From Propionibacteriaceae bacterium (lineage in GTDB: Bacteria > Actinomycetota > Actinomycetes > Propionibacteriales > Propionibacteriaceae), in the NCBI GenBank assembly GCA_024636075.1, contig JAGXHS010000007.1, positions 1-6,300 on the forward strand: DNA of 6,300 bases. Reading direction: 5' to 3'. Positions 1-5,666 of the stretch are shown in pieces (position 1 is the first letter of the stretch; every line of letters starts with the position of its first letter). Below the pieces are notes generated by a model, which saw only the letters and a list, made by a program, of their open reading frames with translations, did no database searches and was not told the origin of the DNA. The translations under genes and the position numbers were made by a program.

Positions 1-32
1 CTCGTGGGCTCGGAGATGTGTATAAGAGACAG
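1..32. other. Nextera sequencing adapter left at contig end (artefact)
   Basis: Bases 14-32 read AGATGTGTATAAGAGACAG, the 19-bp Tn5 mosaic end used in Illumina Nextera libraries. Bases 1-13 match the rest of the Nextera read-2 adapter arm, lacking only its first two bases. Genomic sequence therefore begins at about base 33. Translated in the helicase frame the adapter gives a start-like GTG and the peptide MGSEMCIRDS, a recognisable adapter translation that is not part of any real protein. The match is exact by eye, and the protein becomes a normal helicase sequence immediately after it. Confidence 0.98.
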
Positions 33-33
33 C

Positions 34-1872
34 CAGTCCCCGGTGTACATCGTGCATTCCAGCCAGGGCGCGGCGCTGGAGCGCGCCCAGAGCCTGCTCT
101 CGCTGCGACTGGTGAGCACTGAGCAGCGCGCGGAGATCGTGGCCGCACTGGGTCACTTCAGGTTCGCTCCGGGTTTCGGCCAGACCCTGTCGAAGATGGT
201 GCGCGCTGGCATCGGAGTGCACCATGCCGGCATGCTTCCGAAGTATCGGCGGCTCGTCGAAACCCTCAGCCAGCAGGGTTTACTGAAGGTGATCTGCGGC
301 ACCGACACGCTCGGGGTCGGCATCAATGTGCCGATTCGCACCGTTATGTTCACCCAGCTGTCCAAGTTCGACGGATACCGCCAGCGCATTCTCAAGTCCC
401 GCGAGTTCCACCAGATTGCTGGCCGTGCCGGACGCCCCGGATTCGACACGGTGGGCCATGTGGTCGTCCAGGCACCTGAACACGTGATCGAGAACGAGAA
501 GGCATTGGCGAAGGCGGGGGACGATGCGAAGAAGCGCCGCAGGGTGCAGCGCAAAAAGGCACCCGACGGTTTCGTCAACTACTCCGCGGACACTTTCGAT
601 CGGCTGGTGGCGTCGGTTCCCGAGACGCTGCACGCCCGGATGCGAATCACGCCATCGATGCTGCTCAACCTGTTGCAGCGCGACGAAGACCCGGCCGAAT
701 CCGTGCTGCGCTTGATCGACACCGCTACCGAGGATCGGGACGTTCGTCGGCGGCTCCGTCGTCGGGCCGTCGGATTGGCCCGGTCCCTGACGCACGCCGG
801 CGTGATCGTTCGTCGCGAGAGCGACTCGGGCATCCGCTACCAGCTCTCGGATGACCTGCAGGATGACTTTGCGTTGAACCAACCACTGTCAGCCTTCGCG
901 ATGGCCGCCGTTGAACTGTTGGACAGCGAATCCGGCGACTATCCGCTTGACGTGCTCAGCATCATCGAAGCCACACTTGAGAATCCGATGCCGGTGTTGT
1001 GGCAGCAACAGTTCCTCGCTCGCGGTGAGACCGTCGCCGAGCTGAAGGCAGACGGCTATGACTACGAGGAGAGGATGGAGATCCTCGAGGACGTCACCTG
1101 GCCGGAGCCGTTGGCAGAGTTGTTGCGGCACGCCTTCAACGCCTGGCAACCCCGTCACCCGTGGGTCAGCGAATACGATCTCAAACCCAAATCTGTCGTG
1201 CGGGACATGTTCGAGCGAGCGATGACATTCGGGGAGTATGTCGCATTCCACAAGGTGCAACGCAGCGAGGGTCTACTGCTGCGGTACCTGAGCGATGCCT
1301 ATCGGGCACTCCGGCAGACCGTTCCCGATCGCGCCCGGACCGACGAGTTCGACGATCTCGTGGAGTGGCTGGGCGAGGTGATCCGCATCACCGACTCGTC
1401 GCTGTTGGACGAATGGGAGGCACTCACCGACCCCGACCGCGACGCAGCTGTGTCACCAGCGGCCATCACCGATCCCTCGGCCGCACGGCGCCTGACCGCC
1501 AACCCGAGGGCTCTGGAGGTGATGGTTCGCAATGCCATGTTCCGGCTGGTGACACTGATTGCAGCCGACAACCTGGACGCTCTGGTCGAATCAACGCGCA
1601 ATGACCCCCAGTCGGCGATGACTCGGGAACGCTGGGACGAGGCGCTGGATGGATACTTCGGCGAACACGACGAGGTGCTGCTGGACTCTGATGCCCGTGG
1701 CCCGGCGCTGCGCATGATCGAGCGCACAGACCGGATGTGGCAGGTCAGGCAGATTCTGCACGACCCGCAAGGCAACCTCGATTGGCAACTGTGGGCCACT
1801 GTTGATCTGGATGCGTGCGACGAAGAGGACCAGTTGACCCTGCACGTCACCGACTTCAAACGAATCGACTGA
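34..1872 (+). CDS. DEAD/DEAH-box helicase with DUF3516 C-terminus (5'-truncated)
   Basis: This is the C-terminal part of a Ski2/Mtr4-like superfamily 2 helicase, an ATP-driven nucleic-acid unwinding enzyme of the cytoplasm. Residues are counted from the GTG at base 4, which lies in the adapter, so genuine sequence starts at about residue 11. The second RecA-like domain is present: VHHAGMLPKYRR at about 72-83, motif V (CGTDTLGVGINVP) at about 98-110 and motif VI (QIAGRAGRPGFD) at about 137-148, with the arginine finger among R141/R144. A basic stretch (KKRRRVQRKK, about 175-184) leads into a long helical region to the end (residue 622) that resembles the actinobacterial DUF3516 module. The Q motif, Walker A and DExH box are missing because the contig ends, not because the gene is decayed: there is no internal stop or frameshift. 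Full-length relatives are, from memory, somewhat over 800 residues. RNA helicase is likely, but the true substrate cannot be read from sequence. Confidence 0.93.
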   Translation, partial: QSPVYIVHSSQGAALERAQSLLSLRLVSTEQRAEIVAALGHFRFAPGFGQTLSKMVRAGIGVHHAGMLPKYRRLVETLSQQGLLKVICGTDTLGVGINVPIRTVMFTQLSKFDGYRQRILKSREFHQIAGRAGRPGFDTVGHVVVQAPEHVIENEKALAKAGDDAKKRRRVQRKKAPDGFVNYSADTFDRLVASVPETLHARMRITPSMLLNLLQRDEDPAESVLRLIDTATEDRDVRRRLRRRAVGLARSLTHAGVIVRRESDSGIRYQLSDDLQDDFALNQPLSAFAMAAVELLDSESGDYPLDVLSIIEATLENPMPVLWQQQFLARGETVAELKADGYDYEERMEILEDVTWPEPLAELLRHAFNAWQPRHPWVSEYDLKPKSVVRDMFERAMTFGEYVAFHKVQRSEGLLLRYLSDAYRALRQTVPDRARTDEFDDLVEWLGEVIRITDSSLLDEWEALTDPDRDAAVSPAAITDPSAARRLTANPRALEVMVRNAMFRLVTLIAADNLDALVESTRNDPQSAMTRERWDEALDGYFGEHDEVLLDSDARGPALRMIERTDRMWQVRQILHDPQGNLDWQLWATVDLDACDEEDQLTLHVTDFKRID

Positions 1873-1908
1873 GCTGGCGGACGGGAAGAGCAGTGGTTCA
1901 ATAGGAGT

Positions 1909-2259
1909 ATGTCGTCGTCTCCTGATCTACCTCGCGAGGAATTCGAAGCCACCCTGGCCGCACGCCAGGAACTGGGCAAAGAGTTGGAACCGGCTCTGGT
2001 GGATTCGTTCGTGGACAAGGTGGAAGCGGCGATCGCCGCCCGGGAGGCCGCCAACCAACACGCCAGTGCTGCGGCGGTGCAGCGGCGCAACTCGGAGTCC
2101 TCGCGGGCCACGGCTGTCGCCATCGTGAGCGCCGGAGTTGCCATCCCGCTGACTGCCATCGGGGGTGGGATGGCCGGTTTCCTGGGGATGCTTCTGGTGT
2201 GGATCGGTCTGGTCTGCATCAACTTGGCCTTCGCCATGGGGCGGCGGCGCGATCAGTGA
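1909..2259 (+). CDS. Small two-helix membrane protein, unknown function
   Basis: 116 residues. The N-terminal half is charged, helical and probably cytoplasmic. It includes EFEATLAARQELGKELEPAL (about 11-30) and SFVDKVEAAIAARE (about 33-46), which resembles a motif in many uncharacterised actinobacterial membrane proteins (xxELGxExExxLVxSFxxKVxxAI). An Ala/Gln/Arg linker follows, then two hydrophobic segments at about 68-85 and 89-109 with a glycine-rich turn (GGGMAG) between them and a basic GRRR tail, so both ends should face the cytoplasm. The ATG at 1909 is the only sensible start: the frame is closed upstream by the helicase stop, 36 bases before. The AGGAG at 1903-1907 lies one base from the ATG, too close for a classical ribosome site. 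Tight spacing suggests co-transcription with the helicase. No function is claimed; it may be an anchor or a regulator of envelope processes. Confidence 0.85.
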   Translation: MSSSPDLPREEFEATLAARQELGKELEPALVDSFVDKVEAAIAAREAANQHASAAAVQRRNSESSRATAVAIVSAGVAIPLTAIGGGMAGFLGMLLVWIGLVCINLAFAMGRRRDQ

Positions 2260-2349
2260 CCCGTGTGCTGTCAACCCGTCGGCTATTGTCATGGGCAGTT
2301 CTGGGACGCACCCTTGAGTTGACTCAGGTTGTCTCTGAGCGACTATTCC

Positions 2350-2378
2350 CGGACACCTGGTGGTGACCGCTGTATTTT
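2350..2378 (+). promoter_or_regulatory. Candidate promoter for the PEBP gene
   Basis: CGGACA (2350-2355) and TATTTT (2373-2378) are separated by 17 bases and each match 4 of 6 bases of the housekeeping -35 and -10 consensus. Transcription from here would start near 2385, leaving a leader of roughly 30 bases that carries the ribosome site at 2406-2411. An alternative lies upstream: TTGACT at 2319-2324 with ACTATT at 2342-2347, also 17 bases apart, where the -35 is better but the -10 poorer. The assignment is by eye. The rest of the 157-base gap holds no ORF or clear terminator. Confidence 0.3.
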
Positions 2379-2405
2379 CGAGATGTTCAATCGCATTGTC
2401 CACCT

Positions 2406-2411
2406 GAGGAG
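2406..2411 (+). promoter_or_regulatory. Ribosome binding site of the PEBP gene
   Basis: GAGGAG lies 5 bases before the ATG at 2417, a strong Shine-Dalgarno match at good spacing. It fixes the start of the downstream gene. Confidence 0.75.
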
Positions 2412-2416
2412 TCGAC

Positions 2417-2884
2417 ATGGAACTGACCAGCACATCCATCGCTGACGGAGCCGACATCGCGCTGCGCTACGCCGAAGGTAATTCCGGCGGCGAGAACGTC
2501 ACACCGCAGCTGAGCTGGAGCGGGGCCCCCGATGGCACCATGAGCTTCGCCATCACGATTTTCGATCCAGATGCACCCACTGGTTCGGGTTGGTGGCACT
2601 GGGTGGCGGCCGACATCCCTGCCTCCGTGACCGAGATCGGTGAGGGTGCCGGGGCACCTGCCGGTGCCCGCGAGGCAGAGAACGACTTCGGCTACGTCGG
2701 CTACGGCGGTGCCTGCCCGCCGCCCGGGCCAGCGCATCACTACATCCACACTGTGCATGCCCTGTCGGTCGAATCTCTGGAGGCCCCGGCCGATGCCAGC
2801 AGCGCCGTGCTTCGGATGCACATCATGGCCAACTCCCTGGACCAGGCGTCCATCACCGGAACATTCGCCCAACCAGACCAGTGA
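2417..2884 (+). CDS. YbhB/YbcL family PEBP (Raf kinase inhibitor-like) protein
   Basis: 155 residues, the usual length for bacterial phosphatidylethanolamine-binding-protein homologues. Both signature loops of the anion/ligand pocket are visible: DPDAPTGSGWWHW at about 50-62 and GYGGACPPPGPAHHY at about 95-109, the latter with the conserved PPxGxxHHY core. No signal peptide is present, so it is probably cytoplasmic. The ATG follows a strong GAGGAG at 5 bases. Bacterial members bind small anionic ligands, and their physiological role is poorly established; kinase inhibition should not be inferred from the family name. The gene follows a 157-base intergenic region and is codirectional with the mscS-like gene 59 bases downstream, so the two may share a transcript. 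I see nothing broken in it. Confidence 0.95.
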   Translation: MELTSTSIADGADIALRYAEGNSGGENVTPQLSWSGAPDGTMSFAITIFDPDAPTGSGWWHWVAADIPASVTEIGEGAGAPAGAREAENDFGYVGYGGACPPPGPAHHYIHTVHALSVESLEAPADASSAVLRMHIMANSLDQASITGTFAQPDQ

Positions 2885-2899
2885 TGCCCACACTCCTGG

Positions 2900-2945
2900 A
2901 CCCAGCCGTTCCCCCGATGAGGAACTGACCGAGGGACGGCTGGGT
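2900..2945 (+). promoter_or_regulatory. Inverted repeat covering the mscS-like translation start
   Basis: ACCCAGCCGT (2900-2909) and ACGGCTGGGT (2936-2945) are perfect 10-base reverse complements separated by 26 bases. With one bulged T, CCC (2911-2913) can pair with GGG (2933-2935) to extend the stem. The right arm takes in part of the presumed ribosome site AGGGA (2932-2936) and the first two bases of the GTG start at 2944. No T-run follows, so a classical intrinsic terminator is unlikely. A terminator lacking the U-tract, or a structure that masks initiation of the channel gene, are both possible. The inverted repeat is directly seen; its function is inference. Confidence 0.55.
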
Positions 2946-3738
2946 GGACATCTACGGACTGCAGATATCTCAGGGTGCGGTGCAGGCGATCCTCGTGATG
3001 GTCGTCACCATCGCAGTGACGGTCGCTGTCCGGTTCGCGCTGCTGCGGGCTCTCGCCCGCGACGAACCCCCGCGCTATCAGGTTCGCCAGCTGGCGCGGA
3101 TGGTCAGCGTCAGCTTGGTCGTGATCGGTCTGCTGGTCGCGCTCCAGCTGTCCGATCTGGACATCCGCCCACTGCTGGGAGCGGTCGGCATCGGCGGCAT
3201 CGCTGTCGCCATCGCAGCGCAGGACATTCTGCAGAACCTGCTCGCAGGCTTCCTGATCCAGTTGCGACGCCCCTTCCGAGCGGGTGAACAGATCAAGTCC
3301 GACGACTTCGAGGGCACCGTGACCGACATCGATCTGCGCGCCGTGCACATGCGCACCTACGATGGGCTCGACGTGGTGATCCCGAGCGCTGACGTGCTGC
3401 GCTCACCGATCGTGAACAACACCCGCACCGCACAGCGGCGCACAACGTTGACGGTGGGCGTCGATTACCGCACCGACCTCCGGCTGGCCCAGCAGGTACT
3501 CGTGGCGGCGTGCAAGTCCATTGAGGGTGTCTCGACGCTCCCCACTCCCGAAGCCCTGGTCGAGGAGTTCGCGGACTCGTCGATCAACTTCGCATTGCGC
3601 TACTGGCACAAGTCCGATGTCGCGACCCTGTGGCGGGTGCGCAGCGCGGTGGCGATTGCCGTGAAGGACGCTTTGGACACCGCGGGGATCACCATTCCTT
3701 TCCCACAACGCGTGCTGTGGGACGGCAAGGACGAATGA
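2944..3738 (+). CDS. MscS-family small-conductance mechanosensitive ion channel
   Basis: 264 residues, close to the 286 of E. coli MscS. Such channels open under membrane tension and release solutes during hypo-osmotic shock. Hydrophobic segments lie at about 11-34, 52-70 and 76-105. The third is the pore helix, rich in Gly/Ala (LLGAVGIGGIAVAIAAQD, about 77-94), followed by the family pattern LQNLLAGFLIQLRRPFRAGE (about 96-115). The beta domain shows EGTVTDIDLRAVHMRTYDG (about 123-141) and VVIPSADV (about 144-151), and the C-terminus has the usual ITIPFPQR (about 249-256). The GTG at 2944 is chosen because a stop closes the frame at 2926-2928 and AGGGA sits 7 bases upstream; later starts would cut into the first helix. 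Expression may depend on the inverted repeat over the start. It ends 6 bases from the convergent flippase gene. Confidence 0.95.
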   Translation: MDIYGLQISQGAVQAILVMVVTIAVTVAVRFALLRALARDEPPRYQVRQLARMVSVSLVVIGLLVALQLSDLDIRPLLGAVGIGGIAVAIAAQDILQNLLAGFLIQLRRPFRAGEQIKSDDFEGTVTDIDLRAVHMRTYDGLDVVIPSADVLRSPIVNNTRTAQRRTTLTVGVDYRTDLRLAQQVLVAACKSIEGVSTLPTPEALVEEFADSSINFALRYWHKSDVATLWRVRSAVAIAVKDALDTAGITIPFPQRVLWDGKDE

Positions 3739-3744
3739 GGACGC

Positions 3745-5301
3745 TCAGCGCCCGAGCCGCGTTCGGACGATCCCCACGAGTCGACCCCAGCCGAAGGTGG
3801 CGATCAGGTAGCCCAGCAGCATCGGTGCGGCCGCCACTCCGCAGAGCAGCAATCCGAACGGCCCTTGCGGAACGTTCAGGGCATCGATCACCCACCCCAT
3901 TCCCAGTTCCGCGAGCACGGTACCGGCAACCGTCAGCACCGCCGGCAGGATCGGGATCTGGGTGACCGGCGAGGGAAGATTCACGGGAAGGCGCCGTGTC
4001 ATCAATTGGATGACGACGAATGCGGCGGCTTGAGCGACCAGCACGGCGAAACCCACACCCCAAGCACCCATCCGCGGAACCAGGATCAGCGAGAGACCCA
4101 ATGTGCCGATGACGCTGACGAGGCTGCTCACTGTTTCGACCTCAGGCATTTTCCACAGCATCGACCACTGCACCACAACCTGCGGAATGAGAGCGAAGAA
4201 GTGCGCGGCCAACAGTGTGGCGGCCACTTTCGCGGCAAGGTTGGATTCGAGTGGCAGCCAGGCGTTGATGCCGAAGTAGGCAGCCGGGGCTCCGACCCCG
4301 ATCCAGCCAACGATGAAGATCACCCACAGCCGCTGGATTCGGGAGGCGTCGGCGAGGGCGGACTTCTCCCCCTCGCCCCCCAGAGTTTGACCGAGGCGTG
4401 CCTGAATCGGAGCGAGGGCATTGAACGGGATCATCCTGAGTTGCTGGGAGAAGGTGGCACCCGGCCCGAAGTCGGCCACCTGGCGGGGCGCCAATCGACC
4501 GACGATCAGCGTCACACCTTGGAACGAGAGCATGTTGAGCAGGCCGCCCAGCTGGATCTTCCAGGCGAAGTTTGCGAACTCCCTGGCCAGCTTCTTGCTG
4601 ATCAGTCGGGGCGCGCGCCATTCGACGAGCTTCAATGCGGTCGGCACGATCAGGAGAGTGGAAACGGCCTGCTGCGCGATGAAGACATATGCCACACCAC
4701 GCAGGCCCATTCCCCGGCTCAGCACGAACACCATTCCAGCCGAATAGGTGGCGTAAGCCATCAACAGCGTCATCGACGTCCACGCGAACCGGTGGTGGCT
4801 GTTCAGCAGCGAGGCCAACAGATTGCGCGCCAATCCGACACCCACGAGCACCACGAGCACCTTGATCAGGAACACCGTCTCAGGCAGGAACTCGTCAGGT
4901 GTGCGGAAGAACCGCGCGAAGCTCGCCGCAAAGATGAAAGTGGGCAGCAGGGTGACCGTCATGATCCCACTGATTGCAATCAGCAGGCTGGCCAGCAGAC
5001 GACCTGTCGATCGCCGGTCATTCGCACCTGCGTAGATGGCGAAGTACCGCATCGCCGTGCGACCGATCCCTCCGTCGAACTGGGCGAAGAACTGGGTCAG
5101 GGTGCTGGCGATCAACCACAGACCGTAACGGGTGCGCCCCAGCTCGGTGATGACGAACGGAGTAAGCGCCAGGTTCACGAAGAGGGGCGCTATCTGCGCC
5201 AGCATCTGCCAACTGGCTCCACGCAACACGTTGCCACGCTTGGGAGCCGGAACGGAACCGCCGGTGGATCCCTCCACCGGATCGTGGATCGGTTCGCTCA
5301 C
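3745..5301 (-). CDS. Polysaccharide/oligosaccharide flippase (MOP superfamily, Wzx-like)
   Basis: 518 residues. About 12-14 hydrophobic segments follow a soluble N-terminus of some 25 residues. The start of the domain (RGNVLRGASWQMLAQIAPLF, about 22-41) and the next stretch (FVITELGRTRYGLWLIAST, about 49-67) are the typical opening of Wzx/RfbX-type proteins, which flip lipid-linked glycans across the cytoplasmic membrane. A second repeat begins near WKIQLGGLLNMLSFQGVTLIVGRLA (about 247-271), as expected for the two-bundle MOP fold. The cargo cannot be told from sequence; a peptidoglycan-lipid MurJ role is less likely given the similarity to O-antigen-type flippases. The GTG start shares GTGA with the stop of the preceding gene (4-base overlap, 5298-5301) and has only a weak GGGA before it, so translational coupling is likely. 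Glycosyltransferases expected of such an operon would lie outside the window, to the right. Confidence 0.9.
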   Translation of the reverse strand: MSEPIHDPVEGSTGGSVPAPKRGNVLRGASWQMLAQIAPLFVNLALTPFVITELGRTRYGLWLIASTLTQFFAQFDGGIGRTAMRYFAIYAGANDRRSTGRLLASLLIAISGIMTVTLLPTFIFAASFARFFRTPDEFLPETVFLIKVLVVLVGVGLARNLLASLLNSHHRFAWTSMTLLMAYATYSAGMVFVLSRGMGLRGVAYVFIAQQAVSTLLIVPTALKLVEWRAPRLISKKLAREFANFAWKIQLGGLLNMLSFQGVTLIVGRLAPRQVADFGPGATFSQQLRMIPFNALAPIQARLGQTLGGEGEKSALADASRIQRLWVIFIVGWIGVGAPAAYFGINAWLPLESNLAAKVAATLLAAHFFALIPQVVVQWSMLWKMPEVETVSSLVSVIGTLGLSLILVPRMGAWGVGFAVLVAQAAAFVVIQLMTRRLPVNLPSPVTQIPILPAVLTVAGTVLAELGMGWVIDALNVPQGPFGLLLCGVAAAPMLLGYLIATFGWGRLVGIVRTRLGR

Positions 5302-5618
5302 CGGTTCCCAATCGTCGCGTCACTTGGTGCGTGGTAGGACACGGGCAATACCTCCAGCTCCCCCAACGGAAAGGCCACCTCGCCGCGAGCCGGATCGCCC
5401 GCCATCTCGTTGTGTGCCGACCGACCCCGCATCAACGTGCGGTACAGCTCAGCCTGCGGCACCGAGTCTTCATGCTGGGAGTAGAGCGACAGCGCTCCCG
5501 AAGTGTCCACCACGACGATTCCGTACGTCTGGGCGGCCTTCGCAACCAGTCGCGCCAGCGGGGAGAGCGGCATCTGGTCCAGATCCAGATCCGCTGGCAA
5601 CCTCATGATCTGGCCCAT
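5298..5618 (-). pseudogene. C-terminal part of exported-type protein, severed by in-frame TGA
   Basis: This is an open stretch from ATG 5616-5618 to TGA 5298-5300, 106 residues, in the same frame as the larger upstream part. It is not a convincing gene by itself: no ribosome site precedes the ATG, and the frame is open all the way back to the TGA at 5664, reading PATRTDGRNDQPALA before the methionine. The content is that of a domain C-terminus: LPADLDLDQMPLSPLARLV (about 7-25), AQTYGIVVVDTSGALSLY (about 29-46) and FPLGELEVLPVSY (about 83-95). From memory, actinobacterial proteins of this type carry the sequence WPAxRTDG followed by a LDLD segment and an AQxYGxVVxD segment in one chain, which supports a single original protein. 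Its stop overlaps the flippase start by 4 bases. If the TGA is a base-call error, this is simply the end of the gene above. Confidence 0.75.
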
Positions 5619-5663
5619 CGCAAGGGCTGGTTGGTCGTTGCGCCCATCGGTGCGAGTGGCCGG

Positions 5664-5666
5664 TCA
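5664..5666 (-). other. In-frame TGA interrupting the exported-type protein gene
   Basis: On the minus strand the codons run GTG TCG TGA CCG GCC, with the upstream and downstream open frames in exact register. The expected residue is tryptophan (TGG), given the surrounding pattern S-W-P-A-x-R-T-D-G that I recall from related proteins, so a single G-to-A change would explain it. Recoding is unlikely because TGA is the stop codon of every complete gene here. Confidence 0.8.

Noticed and set aside
1..32. Mosaic end as evidence for a natural Tn5-like transposon
   Set aside because: The mosaic end is joined to the synthetic Nextera read-2 arm rather than to IS50 sequence, so it is a library artefact.
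280..882. 200-codon minus-strand ORF
   Set aside because: It is antisense to helicase motifs V and VI and the start of the DUF3516-like region, with no family pattern of its own.
34..1872. Helicase as a natural truncated variant or part of a defence system
   Set aside because: The missing N-terminus coincides exactly with the adapter at the contig end, and the DUF3516-type C-terminus marks a housekeeping-type actinobacterial helicase. No nuclease, methyltransferase or other defence gene is nearby.
1299..2237. 312-codon minus-strand ORF
   Set aside because: It is Ser/Arg-rich with no recognisable motif and is antisense to the helicase C-terminus and the small membrane protein, both of which have convincing protein sequence.
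2740..3348. 202-codon minus-strand ORF across the PEBP and mscS-like genes
   Set aside because: It spans two well-supported opposite-strand genes and is rich in His, Asp and Gln, as expected for a shadow frame.
3865..5337. 490-codon plus-strand ORF
   Set aside because: It lies almost entirely antisense to the flippase. Its product is a low-complexity mix of His, Gln, Arg, Asp and Gly, which is what the reverse complement of Leu/Val/Ala-rich membrane-protein codons yields in GC-rich DNA. The flippase on the other strand has a clear family pattern.
5620..5666. Selenocysteine or genetic-code recoding at the TGA
   Set aside because: I see no convincing SECIS-like hairpin just downstream, no Cys is expected at the site, and TGA clearly terminates all the complete genes in the window.
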